Shown: positions 49,729 through 59,732, counted from the stretch's first letter. The stretch: DNA of 64,000 bases from Thermococcus bergensis (GCF_020386975.1 NZ_JABFNK010000005.1:620001-684000); one strand, 5' to 3'. Program-made: numbers and translations. Notes: generated by a model not told the origin, from the letters alone.

Positions 49729-51171
49729 TTATGTATGTTCAAAAACCTCATAAAAGACTTTTTCGGCAAATTGAGATAACCTCAGGCCCTCTTTCTTTGC
49801 TATCTTTTCGAGAATCTTTTGTGCATTGCTTCCGTATTGACAGGCTTTCTTTTCTCTGTATGCAACTTCTTTGGGAAGACCTATTTCAAGGGCTACTTCC
49901 CTTAGAATAGCTTTTCTTACCCCATTGTGGATTTTGTACTCTAAAGGTGTTCTTAGCCCGCTTCTGACGACGTTGAGATCTAAGAACGGGAACCTTCCTT
50001 CAACGCTGTTTAACATGGCAATTTTGTCATCTCTGGCAAGGTTCTTTTCCCCCATCTCCAAAATATCTTTCTCCATTAGCGAAGGATCCCTAAGGTATTT
50101 TGCATACCCTCCAAAAAGTTCATCGGCTCCTTGGCCGATTAAAAGAACTTTGGTGTTGTCTTCCCTGGCAAGTTTTGTTGCGAAGTAGATTGGGATTCCT
50201 ATTGCGAGGTTCATGGGGTTGGGCTCTTCTATGGCAAACATAACTTTTTCAAGAGAGTTTTTTACGTCATCGAGATCAAATACGTACTCCCTAAGCTTCA
50301 GGCCAAGTTTCTCACTAACTTTTCTAGCCCACTCCAAATCTTGGCTTCCCTCAGCTCCCGCGGTGTAAAGGACAACGTCGGAGTATTTTGAAGCGAGAAA
50401 CGCTATCAAAGAGCTGTCCAACCCTCCGGAGAATAATACCCCTACCTTTTTTGCACTTCTAAGCCTTACGGCATATTCCAGGCTTTTCTTTATGCTCAGC
50501 TTTGCTCTTTCATAGGAGAAAGGCTCTCCTTTTAGCTCTGAGAGAGTAAGGAGCTGAATCCGTTCAATGCCATTCTTTGATATTTTAACGAGCTCTCCAG
50601 GATTTACCGGGATTGCTCTTTCCCCTATGCTCCAGAGAACTTTCTTTTCCGAAGCAAAGAAACCGTTAAGGGAATAGTAAAGAGGCCTAATTCCCACAGG
50701 GTCCCTGAAGAGGTAGATGTTTTTCTTATCGGAGAATGCAACAGCATAATCCCCGTTTAGGGTCCTCATTAGGGTTCTCACGCTTTCTGGTATTGAACTG
50801 CCATTTTCAACTTGAAACTCCAGCAGACGTAGGATTACTTCCGTATCAACGTCGCTCTCAAATCCAACCCCTCTTCTTTCCAGAAACTCCTTTATCTGTC
50901 TGTGATTGTATATCTCACCGTTGTGAACTAGGGCAAAATCGTTGAAAAACGGTTGGGTGAATCTTTTTGAGCCTGTCATGGCCAGACGACACTGGAGAAG
51001 CCCTATACTACCGTCTGGAACTTTAGTAATTTCGGAGAAATCTTCGCTCTTTAATACTCCTCCATCAGTCCATACGCCAAAGGAATCGCTGCCCCTATGT
51101 TTTCCAGAATTTATCATTGCTATAAGTTTGGGTTTTAGATGTTTTCCTATTCCTCCCGCTATAAGGCACAC
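49729..51171 (-). CDS. Asparagine synthetase (glutamine-hydrolysing) family protein
   Basis: 480 residues. GTG 51171 is chosen because it puts the glutaminase nucleophile at Cys2 (MCLIAGG), as required after Met removal, and has GGTGAGAAAA upstream; the GTG three codons earlier would bury the Cys. Glutaminase (Ntn) domain: SGKHRGSDSFGVW, CRLAMTG, ALVHNGEIYN. Synthetase domain: VLFSGGLDSS P-loop, AIEEPNPMNLAI, GQGADELFGGY and RFPFLD. AsnB-type enzymes make asparagine from aspartate, glutamine and ATP; related archaeal copies may amidate other acids. Confidence 0.88.
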   Translation of the reverse strand: MCLIAGGIGKHLKPKLIAMINSGKHRGSDSFGVWTDGGVLKSEDFSEITKVPDGSIGLLQCRLAMTGSKRFTQPFFNDFALVHNGEIYNHRQIKEFLERRGVGFESDVDTEVILRLLEFQVENGSSIPESVRTLMRTLNGDYAVAFSDKKNIYLFRDPVGIRPLYYSLNGFFASEKKVLWSIGERAIPVNPGELVKISKNGIERIQLLTLSELKGEPFSYERAKLSIKKSLEYAVRLRSAKKVGVLFSGGLDSSLIAFLASKYSDVVLYTAGAEGSQDLEWARKVSEKLGLKLREYVFDLDDVKNSLEKVMFAIEEPNPMNLAIGIPIYFATKLAREDNTKVLLIGQGADELFGGYAKYLRDPSLMEKDILEMGEKNLARDDKIAMLNSVEGRFPFLDLNVVRSGLRTPLEYKIHNGVRKAILREVALEIGLPKEVAYREKKACQYGSNAQKILEKIAKKEGLRLSQFAEKVFYEVFEHT

Positions 51172-51294
51172 TTTTCTCACCAGAGTAGCTTATTTGTTCG
51201 CTAATAAAAACCTTCTCAGTTTCTCTCTAAAAAAGGATTCATTTTAGGAAAAATTTCTTGAATGAAAGTTCTGTTCTAATTTTTTCTGCTGAAC

Positions 51295-52050
51295 TTATGT
51301 TAAATCCCCACAGGTGCAGTAGTGTTCATAAGCCACCGTCTCAAGTTCATCGAATCCGATTCTCGTTTTTGCGGATAGATAGAGCACCCTAACCGGAGGT
51401 GAGACTTCGGGTAAAAATTTACATAGCTTGTATGCCAAGAGCCCTTGCATTGAACTGTCGAGCTCTAAACGAGCTGAGAGATATTCAACATCCTCCAGAT
51501 ACCTTTTTGTCTTTTCCAACTCTCTTATAAGGTCTACCTTGTTAAGAGCTGGTACGGTTGTTGCACCAAGCCGAAGGTCTATCAAAAGGGCAAAAAACCT
51601 AACAAAGCAGTAATCATGGGGTTTTCTTAGTATTGTGGGGTCGAATAAGTATACAACAAGCGGACTTGGGAGATTTTCCATTAGCTTAACCCCAAAATCA
51701 TGGAAGAGAAATGTTTCCATCTGGCCTGGGGTATCTATAAGAACGTAGTCGTTTTCTTTTTCCAGCTCTAGTATTTTTTCAACGTATTCGTCGAGATAGT
51801 CAATCAAAAAGTCATAGCTTTCCACAATAGCTCCATTGGGTCCGTAACCCTTTTTCATGAGCTCTTCCACGGTTACATGCTCTCTAACATCCACCGTGGG
51901 GGTGTAGGGAAGGGTCTTGACTCCCGTATCTAGGTTTATATATGCTACCCTCTTCTCGTTCTCTTCCAAAAACTTCCCAAATTCTCCTGTTAGAGTGGTT
52001 TTTCCGCTTCCAGCGGTTCCAACGAATACCACTATCACTCCATCCACCAT
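51295..52050 (-). CDS. GPN-loop GTPase (PAB0955-like)
   Basis: 251 residues. Walker A VGTAGSGKTTL (residues 10-20), the Gly-Pro-Asn insertion in GYGPNGAIVES that defines the family, DTPGQME (G3), and NKVDL (G4). The P. abyssi homologue PAB0955 is a homodimeric GTPase; eukaryotic GPN proteins assemble RNA polymerase II. Start 52050 overlaps the end of the minD gene by 16 bp, so they are coupled. Confidence 0.95.
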   Translation of the reverse strand: MVDGVIVVFVGTAGSGKTTLTGEFGKFLEENEKRVAYINLDTGVKTLPYTPTVDVREHVTVEELMKKGYGPNGAIVESYDFLIDYLDEYVEKILELEKENDYVLIDTPGQMETFLFHDFGVKLMENLPSPLVVYLFDPTILRKPHDYCFVRFFALLIDLRLGATTVPALNKVDLIRELEKTKRYLEDVEYLSARLELDSSMQGLLAYKLCKFLPEVSPPVRVLYLSAKTRIGFDELETVAYEHYCTCGDLT

Positions 52051-52772
52051 TGTCTCCCTGATTCCATCCCTACAATCTTCTCCGCAAGTTCAAAAAATGC
52101 TTTTGAGGCTTTTGAATCTGGAGCATATGCTACTACGGGCATTCCTTCCAGTGCTGCTTCCCTAACTTTTGGATCTTCTGGGATAACTACCAAGAGGGGA
52201 AACTCCATAACCTCTTCGGCGGCTTCTGGGGGTATGTCGTTTTTATGTCCACCGTACCTATTAAGTATAAACCCCAAAACTTCTCGCCCAGCTTTCTTCA
52301 GCACTATCCCTACTTTCATCGTGTCGCTGAGGCTTGCTATCTCCGGATTAGTTACTAGGATAATCTCCTCCCCACTCAGCATGGCGCTCATGGCATCTAT
52401 TTGCAGCCCCGCTGGACAGTCTATGAGGATGTAATCAAAATCTTCTTTTAGCTTGGGGATCACCTTGGGTAAATCTCTGGGGTCTGCTTTAGCAACGTGC
52501 TCCCAATCCACTGCGGCTGGAACTACGTACACGAGCTCGTACCTCGTGGTATGGACAGCTTTTCTTATGTCTTCCCCTTCAATTAACACATCGTGGATAG
52601 TTCTTCCAGCATCGTCTAACCCAAAATGCAGGCTTAGGTTTGCCATAGTCAAATCCGCATCAACTGCACACACTTTTTTCCCTAACTTTCCTAGAGCAAT
52701 TGCAAGGTTTGCTGTAACGGTTGTTTTACCAGTACCTCCTTTCCCAGAAGCTATTGAGATTATTCTCCCCAT
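52035..52772 (-). CDS. minD: MinD/ParA-like ATPase
   Basis: 245 residues. Deviant Walker A SGKGGTGKTTVTANLA at residues 9-24, switch DADLTMANLSLHFGL, DYILIDCPAGLQ (Walker B-like), and TNPEIASLSDTMKV. The C-terminal amphipathic helix expected for membrane targeting is weak (FFELAEKIVGME). Archaeal MinD homologues position cell structures such as chemoreceptors or flagella; role here not known. Cotranscribed with the GPN GTPase. Confidence 0.9.
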   Translation of the reverse strand: MGRIISIASGKGGTGKTTVTANLAIALGKLGKKVCAVDADLTMANLSLHFGLDDAGRTIHDVLIEGEDIRKAVHTTRYELVYVVPAAVDWEHVAKADPRDLPKVIPKLKEDFDYILIDCPAGLQIDAMSAMLSGEEIILVTNPEIASLSDTMKVGIVLKKAGREVLGFILNRYGGHKNDIPPEAAEEVMEFPLLVVIPEDPKVREAALEGMPVVAYAPDSKASKAFFELAEKIVGMESGRQWWME

Positions 52773-52863
52773 GTTTATTCCCCACTATAATTCTCCTAAA
52801 CCTTTATGAACTTTTACCAACAAGGTTATAAGTGGAGAGACCAGCAATGGGAAGGTGAGAAAA

Positions 52864-55800
52864 ATGAGGGTATTTGTCGCAGACACGAGTGTTATAGTTG
52901 ATGGAAGGCTCACTCAGTACCTTAATAGGATTAACGAAAAGGTTAAGGTGATTATTCCCGAGGCTGTCGTTGCTGAGATCGAGCATCAGGCAAATGAGGG
53001 CAAGGCAATAGGGCACACTGGATTGGAAGAGTTAAAAAAACTTAGAAAGCTTGCCGATGAAGATAAGATCCTTTTAGAATTCTATGGCGAAAGGCCGGAT
53101 CTATGGCAAATCAGAAGGGCAAAGGCTGGAGAAATTGACCACATGATAAGGGAAGTTGCCAGAGAGCTTAATGCAATCCTCATAACCGGTGATCAGGTGC
53201 AGAGGGACATCGCCATAGCCAAAGGCATTGAGGTAATCTACTTGGAGAGCAGAAAAGAGGTCAAGCACAGACTTGAAGACTTTTTTGATGAGCATACGAT
53301 GAGCGTTCACCTTAAAGCCGGAGTAAAGCCATTGGCAAAGAAAGGAAAGCCCGGTCAATGGAGGCTTGTTCCCATAAGGGATGAGGAGCTTACGGATGAG
53401 GAGCTTGAGGAGATAGCGGATGACATAGTCGAGAGGGCTAAGAGAGATCCAGAGTCGTTTATAGAGCTTGATGAACCAGGAGCTACTGTTGTTCAGCTGA
53501 GAAACTATCGTATAGTAATAGCAAAGCCTCCGTTTGCCGATAGAATAGAGATTACAGCTGTAAGGCCGATAACCAAATTGAGCATAGAGGACTACGACCT
53601 CCCAGAGAAGCTCTTAGAACGTTTAACTGACAAAGCCGAGGGAATACTTATAGCTGGTGCGCCTGGAGAGGGGAAGTGCTTACCCCCAGAAACCCCCATT
53701 CTTCTTGGAGATGGTTCGTTTGTTCAGATTAAAGATGTTAAACCCGGAATGAAAGTTGTTACTTTTTCACACGAGAAGGTAGAAGTCCAACCCATCCTCA
53801 GAGTTTATAAGAGAAATGAAACTGCCTTGATAAAGCTAAAAACAGCTACTGGAAGAAAAATAATTCTCACCCCCAACCACCCAGTTCTCACGATAAAAAA
53901 CGGCTTCGTTATGTGGATGGATGCAGGCTCTCTAAAAAAAGGTGATCCAATAGCGGTTCCTAGAAGGCTACCAATTAAGGGCAACCTGCCAGAAAGTATT
54001 TGGATCGGAGAGTTAGTAAAAGAAGGATTCTTTGCAACAACCAAAGATGGTAACATTGTTCCACTTGTGAAGGCCAATCCTGAAGACACAGTGACAGTGT
54101 TTTACAAGGGCAGAAATCACAGAAAGTCTAGAGATGTGCCTGCGCATCTTACTCTTAGCGAAGAGTTCTTTGAGTTTCTAGGCCTTATGTGGGCTGAGGG
54201 ATCAGGGAGTGTCTTCGAGTTTAATAACTTCGATGAGAAACTTATTGAACACTTCAAAAATCTGGTTTCAAACATATTTGGGGTTAAGAGCGAGGAGTTT
54301 TACTTTGTTGCTCCAGGAAGACTAAGACTTCGGAATTCGAAGACAATAGAAAAAATACTGCGTGCTTTTGGATATCCAGAGCGGAACAAAGCATCTTCAT
54401 TAAGAGTACCTGAAATTGTTATGAAATCGGACGAGAAAAGAATAGCAGCTTTTATTAGGGGGGTATTTGAAGGTGATGGTTACATTGGGAAAGAACTGGA
54501 AATTTCAACTGCTAGTGAAGAATTCGCCGCTGGATTACAATATCTTCTCCTTAGATTAGGTATCCAGGCACTCTTCAAAGAAAAAACAATAAATGGCAAG
54601 GTCTACTATAAAGTTGTTCTAAAGGACTCTAGATCGATAAGAAAGTTCTACGAGGTTGTAAAGCCGAGGTTCAAGGTTAAAGGCTTTGAAAAACATCTAA
54701 CAAAAAATTCAAATCCAAATATTGATACTATTCCTGCTGGAGAACTTGTGAAATCTCTTGGTGTTCTAACGGGATATAGAGTTAAGGGGGCTACTAAAAC
54801 TACTTACTCTCGTGAAAGACTTTCAAAAGTGTATCAAAACTTCTTGAGTGTTTACAGAGAATACCTTGCCCTCGAACCAACCGTCAAGAAACTAGTCGAG
54901 TACTCAAAGTATATCTCAAAATGGAGAGAACTCGTGGAATTTATTGATAAAAACGTTAATATCGAATTTTACAGAAGAAACCATATAGATCATGTTGCTC
55001 CTAAACTTTGGCTGGAGGGTAAGAGAAAGCCCATGATGTCAACAGTAGCTAAGTTGCTTTCAGCGTTTGCATATGAAACAGGGCTTTTGGCTAGGGAGTC
55101 AGAGTTGTGGAATAAGGCAGTAAAAGAAATCAGAGAACTCATGAAATCTCTTTTTGCGCTCCTTGGTCAGAATTCTCAGAGTACGGTTTCTCAGTCAATG
55201 ATAAGCCTCTTTCTGAATGGTGCAGAGCTTAATGTGGATCGCATGCTAAGGCTAATCGAAGAAGTAGTCTCGGAGTATTATCATAAAGCAGAGCTTGTTG
55301 AAGAACATCTTGCACACATGCTGCTCATGCTTGATTCCAATATTCTATGGGACAAGGTTGCCTCTGTTGAAACCATGATAGGAGAATTCGACGTTTATGA
55401 CATAACTGTGCCCAATCACAACTTCATTGCTGGTATACTCCCTGTGATAGTCCACAATTCCACCTTCGCTCAAGCTTTAGCTGAGTACTATGCCTCCATG
55501 GGTAAGATAGTCAAGACCATGGAAAAACCCAGAGACCTCCAAGTTAGTGAGGAAATAACCCAATACACAGCACTTGGAGGAAAAATGGAAAAAACAGGGG
55601 ATATTCTTTTGCTTGTGAGACCAGACTACACCATATTCGACGAGATGAGAAAGACAAGCGACTTCAAGATTTATGCTGACCTAAGGCTTGCGGGAGTTGG
55701 AATGATAGGTGTTGTGCACGCTACAAAGCCCATAGATGCCATTCAGAGGTTTATTGGAAGGGTAGAGCTTGGAATGATTCCACAAATAGTTGATACAGTG

Positions 55801-56454
55801 CTGTTCATTAAAGCAGGAAACGTCAATAAAGTCTTGACTTTGGAATATAAGGTCAAGGTGCCAAGTGGAATGACTGAAGAGGACTTGGCGAGGCCGGTTA
55901 TTGAGGTCAGGGACTTCATGACAGGTGAACTTGAATACGAAATCTACACCTATGGAGAAGAGATAAGCGTCGTTCCGGTAAAGAAGGAAGGGAAGCCTCC
56001 GGCACTGAAGCTTGCTGAGGAAAAGCTTAAACAGGAAATCAAAAAGTTCCTGCCGGACGTTTACGCGGAAGTTGAGCTTGCAAGCCCGCACAAGGCTGTA
56101 ATATACGCGGATGAGTTTGACATCCCGGCAATAATAGGGAAAAAGGGCAAGAGAATAAGCGAAATAGAGAAAAGGCTCGGCATAAGCATCGATGTAAGGA
56201 GCTTTGACGAAAAACTCGCTGAAATACCCAAGGAAAAAATTCCCGTCGAGGCAGAAGAGAAGAAAAAGCAAATAGTCCTAAGAGTTTCACCAGATTTTGC
56301 CAAAAAGCCACTGAAGTTCTTTGCAGGGGAACAGTACATATTCACCGCCACGCCTTCGAGGAAGGGAATGGTGAAAGTTAACAAAAACACTCCAATAGGA
56401 AAAGAGCTTAAGAGAGTGTTGGATGCAGGTATAGAGCTCTGGGCTTCCCTTTAA
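52864..56454 (+). CDS. PIN domain - PilT-type ATPase - KH domain protein interrupted by an intein
   Basis: 1196 residues before splicing, 602 after. N-terminal PIN domain (VADTSVIVDG, GEIDHMIREV, ILITGDQVQRDIA) with acidic residues for metal-dependent RNase activity. An ATPase core with Walker A GAPGEGK-STFAQAL, split by the intein at Lys/Ser. After it TQYTALGGKMEKTGDILLLVRPDYTIFDEMRKT and a HATKPIDAIQRFIGR stretch. C-terminal KH (IIGKKGKRISEIEKRLG). This is the archaeal PINc/VapC-PilT family, proposed to process RNA. ATG 52864 follows GGTGAGAAAA. Confidence 0.9.
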   Translation: MRVFVADTSVIVDGRLTQYLNRINEKVKVIIPEAVVAEIEHQANEGKAIGHTGLEELKKLRKLADEDKILLEFYGERPDLWQIRRAKAGEIDHMIREVARELNAILITGDQVQRDIAIAKGIEVIYLESRKEVKHRLEDFFDEHTMSVHLKAGVKPLAKKGKPGQWRLVPIRDEELTDEELEEIADDIVERAKRDPESFIELDEPGATVVQLRNYRIVIAKPPFADRIEITAVRPITKLSIEDYDLPEKLLERLTDKAEGILIAGAPGEGKCLPPETPILLGDGSFVQIKDVKPGMKVVTFSHEKVEVQPILRVYKRNETALIKLKTATGRKIILTPNHPVLTIKNGFVMWMDAGSLKKGDPIAVPRRLPIKGNLPESIWIGELVKEGFFATTKDGNIVPLVKANPEDTVTVFYKGRNHRKSRDVPAHLTLSEEFFEFLGLMWAEGSGSVFEFNNFDEKLIEHFKNLVSNIFGVKSEEFYFVAPGRLRLRNSKTIEKILRAFGYPERNKASSLRVPEIVMKSDEKRIAAFIRGVFEGDGYIGKELEISTASEEFAAGLQYLLLRLGIQALFKEKTINGKVYYKVVLKDSRSIRKFYEVVKPRFKVKGFEKHLTKNSNPNIDTIPAGELVKSLGVLTGYRVKGATKTTYSRERLSKVYQNFLSVYREYLALEPTVKKLVEYSKYISKWRELVEFIDKNVNIEFYRRNHIDHVAPKLWLEGKRKPMMSTVAKLLSAFAYETGLLARESELWNKAVKEIRELMKSLFALLGQNSQSTVSQSMISLFLNGAELNVDRMLRLIEEVVSEYYHKAELVEEHLAHMLLMLDSNILWDKVASVETMIGEFDVYDITVPNHNFIAGILPVIVHNSTFAQALAEYYASMGKIVKTMEKPRDLQVSEEITQYTALGGKMEKTGDILLLVRPDYTIFDEMRKTSDFKIYADLRLAGVGMIGVVHATKPIDAIQRFIGRVELGMIPQIVDTVLFIKAGNVNKVLTLEYKVKVPSGMTEEDLARPVIEVRDFMTGELEYEIYTYGEEISVVPVKKEGKPPALKLAEEKLKQEIKKFLPDVYAEVELASPHKAVIYADEFDIPAIIGKKGKRISEIEKRLGISIDVRSFDEKLAEIPKEKIPVEAEEKKKQIVLRVSPDFAKKPLKFFAGEQYIFTATPSRKGMVKVNKNTPIGKELKRVLDAGIELWASL
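53677..55458 (+). other. Intein with LAGLIDADG homing endonuclease inside the PIN-ATPase P-loop
   Basis: 594 codons, encoding Cys1 (CLPPETPILLGDG), block B TPNHPVLTI, two LAGLIDADG helices (FFEFLGLMWAEGSGS and IAAFIRGVFEGDGYI, both keeping their acidic residue), and the C-terminal VYDITVPNHNFIAG...VIVHN with His-Asn before extein Ser. Splicing would rebuild GAPGEGKSTF. Both splicing and homing residues look intact. Confidence 0.93.
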
Positions 56455-56556
56455 TCTCTTTTTGGCTCGGTTGCGAGGGTACTCATCATTACTCAGCTAG
56501 CGAAATTGTCTTCATCGCCCGAAATTTTTATATTTTCATCCTTTAAGTGCCTTTTG

Positions 56557-57114
56557 ATGAGGCTGATCTTAGCGTCCCAAAGTCCAAGGAGAAGGGAGAT
56601 ACTTGCGAAGTTCTTTGGTGCCTTTGATGTCATCCCGAGCAACGTTAGTGAGGACTCCAAAGCTTCAGACCCCGCAGAACACGCTATGGAAGTGGCAAGG
56701 AAAAAAGCCCGTGATGTGTATTCTCGATACGGGGGCACAGTTGTAGGCGCGGATACAATAGTCGTCTTAGATGAAAAAATCCTCGGAAAGCCAAAAAATG
56801 AGGAAGAAGCAAAGGAAATGCTCAGAGCTTTAAGCGGAAGAATACACAAAGTAATCACCGGATACTGCATTGTCCATGAGGGGAGGGAGATTACGGGTTA
56901 TGTTGTCACGGAGGTCAAGTTCCGGGAGCTCAGCGAGGAAGAGATAGAATGGTACGTCTCTACAGGCGAACCCCTTGACAAGGCAGGTGCCTATGGAATC
57001 CAAGGAAAAGGAGGAGTTTTGGTTGAATGGATAAAAGGGGATTACTATAATGTTGTTGGTTTTCCGATGAAAATAATCCTTGAGCTTAAAAACTTGGGAT
57101 TTAAACTTTCATAA
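56557..57114 (+). CDS. Maf/YhdE-family nucleoside triphosphate pyrophosphatase
   Basis: 185 residues. SQSPRRREIL at residues 6-15 is the Maf signature; GADTIVVLDEKILGKPKNEEEAKEML and GAYGIQGKGGVLVEWIKGDYYNVVGFP complete it. It hydrolyses non-canonical or canonical dTTP/UTP-like NTPs. ATG 56557 is about 25-30 bp after a TATA (TTTTTATATT, about 56525-56534), giving a leaderless message. The end overlaps the PHP gene by 6 bp. Confidence 0.9.
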   Translation: MRLILASQSPRRREILAKFFGAFDVIPSNVSEDSKASDPAEHAMEVARKKARDVYSRYGGTVVGADTIVVLDEKILGKPKNEEEAKEMLRALSGRIHKVITGYCIVHEGREITGYVVTEVKFRELSEEEIEWYVSTGEPLDKAGAYGIQGKGGVLVEWIKGDYYNVVGFPMKIILELKNLGFKLS

Positions 57115-57759
57115 GAGCTCTGAAAAGAGTAAATCCTCCTTTTTGCCCCCGGCTTTTTTAAATGCCTTTAAACTCCAGCTTATGCTTCCAACGTCTTTCG
57201 GCCTGTGGGCATCGCTCGCGAAGGTTAGCTTTACTCCTTTTCTGATGCACAGCTTTATGAAATCCAAATCCGGAACTCTGTAGCGGGAGCTTATCTCGAA
57301 CGCTTTTCCATGCTCCTCTGCCAGCTCAATGATTTCTTTGTATTCTTCCATTGAGGGATGGCCTATATAAGGGAAGACATTCCCAAAGTGCCCGATTATA
57401 TCAACGTTTTCATCCTGAATGGCGAGCTTTATGAGTTTGAGGTATTCATCATGCCCTCCCGGCTCAAAGTACAGGTGAACGGAGGCTATTACATAGTCAA
57501 GCTTTTTTCTAAAGTCGTCGTTTATATCAACTCCGTCCGGGAGAATATTGGCCTCTATTCCAGCCAGAACAGTTATCTCGCTTTCTTTTTTGGCTTGATC
57601 TATAAGGGAAAGGTATGAGTTGAGCAGATGAGGAGTAAAGAAATGCACGTGATCGCTGATTCCAACAATCTTTAGTCCCTTCCTTTCAGCCTCGGCAATA
57701 TTATCCCTTATGTAACCGATTCCATCAGAAAACCTTGTATGGGTGTGAAGGTCCATCAT
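57109..57759 (-). CDS. PHP-domain phosphoesterase
   Basis: 216 residues. DLHTHTRFSDG at residues 3-13 and GISDHVHFF carry the first His/Asp ligands; GIEANILPDG, VIASVHLYF, IIGHFGNVF and FASDAHRPKDVG the others. The family includes histidinol phosphatase and DNA polymerase-associated phosphoesterases; the length fits a stand-alone hydrolase. Substrate unknown. The start has GGGAG upstream and the gene is divergent from the cobalamin subunit gene. Confidence 0.9.
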   Translation of the reverse strand: MMDLHTHTRFSDGIGYIRDNIAEAERKGLKIVGISDHVHFFTPHLLNSYLSLIDQAKKESEITVLAGIEANILPDGVDINDDFRKKLDYVIASVHLYFEPGGHDEYLKLIKLAIQDENVDIIGHFGNVFPYIGHPSMEEYKEIIELAEEHGKAFEISSRYRVPDLDFIKLCIRKGVKLTFASDAHRPKDVGSISWSLKAFKKAGGKKEDLLFSELL

Positions 57760-57895
57760 CTTAGCTCCCGTATTTCATCTGATGGAAAATTTAAAAGCCT
57801 TGCACTTTTTGGATAAAATATCCAATGTAAACCCAAACCTTTAGGTTTGACAACGTTTAAATACTATTTCACTCTAATGAAAGTTGGTGGTGAAT

Positions 57896-58330
57896 ATGGT
57901 CGAGCGCTCAAAAGTTAGGGTTCTAATAGCAAAGCCAGGACTGGACGGCCATGATAGAGGAGCAAAGGTTATAGCGAGAGCCCTTAGAGATGCCGGTTTT
58001 GAGGTCATCTATACTGGAATAAGACAAACGCCCGAGCAGATCGTGGAAACTGTCATTCAGGAGGATATAGACGTTCTCGGGTTGAGCATTCTCTCTGGAG
58101 CACACATGGTTCTCATACCAAAGATTCTCAGACTTCTGGAAGAGAAGGGCATAAAGCCAAATGAAGACATCCTTGTTCTTGCTGGAGGCATAATACCGCC
58201 CGATGATGCTCAAGAGCTTGAGAAAATGGGTGTTGCAAGGGTTTTTGGCCCTGGAAGCCCAATTGAGGAGATTATTAAATTTATCGACGAGAACATTCCA
58301 AAGCTCAAGAAGTTCAGGGGAGAAAGCTAA
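57896..58330 (+). CDS. Methylmalonyl-CoA mutase, cobalamin-binding (C-terminal) subunit
   Basis: 144 residues. LIAKPGLDGHDRGAKVIARAL has the DxHxxG cobalamin motif, LSGAHM the second, and LAGGIIPPDD the third of the B12-binding fold. In Thermococcales the mutase is split; this is the small subunit, and the large catalytic subunit is not in the window. With the MeaB GTPase and epimerase after it, it interconverts methylmalonyl-CoA and succinyl-CoA. ATG 57896 follows GGTGGTGAAT. Confidence 0.93.
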   Translation: MVERSKVRVLIAKPGLDGHDRGAKVIARALRDAGFEVIYTGIRQTPEQIVETVIQEDIDVLGLSILSGAHMVLIPKILRLLEEKGIKPNEDILVLAGGIIPPDDAQELEKMGVARVFGPGSPIEEIIKFIDENIPKLKKFRGES

Positions 58331-58374
58331 GGTTTATATTATTCTTTTTTGGATAATTAATCCAAGTGATAGAT

Positions 58375-59334
58375 ATGATCGATGAGCTAATTGAGAGAAT
58401 GCTTAAAGGAGATAAGAGGGCAACTGCAAGGCTGATAACTTTAGTAGAGAACGACGAAGAAAAAGCAAGAGAAATAGTCAAAAAAATCTATCCCTACACG
58501 GGAAACGCCTATATAATTGGAATAACTGGTCCTCCCGGCTCTGGAAAGTCAACTCTGGTTGACAAGCTCATAAAAAAAGCCAGGGATGAAGGAAAAATAG
58601 TGGGAGTTATAGCTATAGACCCCACATCTCCGTTCACGGGAGGAGCTCTTCTTGGAGATAGAATAAGAATGCAGAGACATTCCACAGATCCAGGCGTATT
58701 TATAAGGAGTATGGCAACAAGAGGTTCTCTCGGAGGGCTGGCGAAGGCAACAAACGATGCTATAAAGGTTCTTGATGCCTACGGGTGTGACGTTATCTTT
58801 GTGGAGACCGTTGGCGTGGGACAGATTGAAGTAGATATCGTAAAGACTGCCGACACAGTAGTTTTAGTCACCGTTCCGGGACTTGGAGATGACATTCAGG
58901 CTATAAAAGCGGGGCTTATGGAGATAGCTGATATCTTCGTTGTTAACAAAGCCGATAAAGAAGGCGCGGAGGCTACAATGTTCGAACTTGAGCTGATGCT
59001 GGACCTTGAAAAGGAGAAGTGGGAAAAAAGAGGGTGGAGGCCACCGATAGTTTCCACCATTGCCTTTACCAATAAAGGGATTGACCAGCTTTGGGAAGCA
59101 ATTAACAAGCATAGAGCATTTCTGTTTGAGCGCGGTGAAATCGAGAAGAAGAGGAAGTTCAGAATTGAGGAGGAGATTAAAGCAATCGTTTCGAGCACCA
59201 TCGCAAGGAAAATTGGAGAGATGATGGGAGATAACGAAATATCCCAGCTCATAGAGAAGATTGCTAATAGAGAGATTGACCCTTACTCTGCTGCTGATCT
59301 TGTTTTAGAAAAAGCCCTGGGGGTGAAAGTGTGA
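58375..59334 (+). CDS. MeaB/ArgK-type GTPase, methylmalonyl-CoA mutase chaperone
   Basis: 319 residues. Walker [12 protein letters not shown], the switch [43 protein letters not shown] (G3) and NKADKEGA (G4). MeaB protects and reloads the mutase with cobalamin. The stop overlaps the epimerase start (GTGTGA), so the three genes 57896-59732 form a coupled operon. ATG 58375 follows AAGTGATAGAT. Confidence 0.95.
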   Translation: MIDELIERMLKGDKRATARLITLVENDEEKAREIVKKIYPYTGNAYIIGITGPPGSGKSTLVDKLIKKARDEGKIVGVIAIDPTSPFTGGALLGDRIRMQRHSTDPGVFIRSMATRGSLGGLAKATNDAIKVLDAYGCDVIFVETVGVGQIEVDIVKTADTVVLVTVPGLGDDIQAIKAGLMEIADIFVVNKADKEGAEATMFELELMLDLEKEKWEKRGWRPPIVSTIAFTNKGIDQLWEAINKHRAFLFERGEIEKKRKFRIEEEIKAIVSSTIARKIGEMMGDNEISQLIEKIANREIDPYSAADLVLEKALGVKV

Positions 59335-59732
59335 TAAAGAAAGTTGACCACATTGGGATTGCTGTTAAGAACCTTGAGGAGGCTATTAAGATTTGGGAAA
59401 ACCTCGGGTTAAAGGTCGAGGAGATTGAAGAGGTGCCAGATCAAAAAGTTAGGACAGCTATTTTCCACGCCGGTGAGACAAGGATCGAGCTTTTGGAGGC
59501 AACCTCAGAAGATTCTCCAATAGCTAAGTTTATTGAAAAGAGGGGCGAAGGAATACACCACATTGCCCTCGGTGTTGACAACATTGAGGAGCACCTGGAG
59601 AAGCTCAAAGAAAAGGGGTTCAGGCTTATTGATGAAAAGCCCAGAATAGGTGCTGGTGGTGCGAAGATAGCTTTCGTACACCCGAAGAGCGTTGGTGGAG
59701 TTCTCCTCGAGCTTTGTGAAAGAGAAGAATAA
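59331..59732 (+). CDS. mce: Methylmalonyl-CoA epimerase
   Basis: 133 residues from GTG 59331, overlapping the MeaB stop. Vicinal-oxygen-chelate fold: [16 protein letters not shown] and [14 protein letters not shown] give metal His residues, with Glu in RIELLE and LLELCE. It converts (S)- to (R)-methylmalonyl-CoA for the mutase. Only the large mutase subunit is missing here for a complete module. Confidence 0.95.
   Translation: MIKKVDHIGIAVKNLEEAIKIWENLGLKVEEIEEVPDQKVRTAIFHAGETRIELLEATSEDSPIAKFIEKRGEGIHHIALGVDNIEEHLEKLKEKGFRLIDEKPRIGAGGAKIAFVHPKSVGGVLLELCEREE

Noticed and set aside
53677-55458. Calling the intein KlbA
   Set aside because: The Methanocaldococcus KlbA intein starts with Ala; this one starts with Cys, and I could not compare insertion sites.
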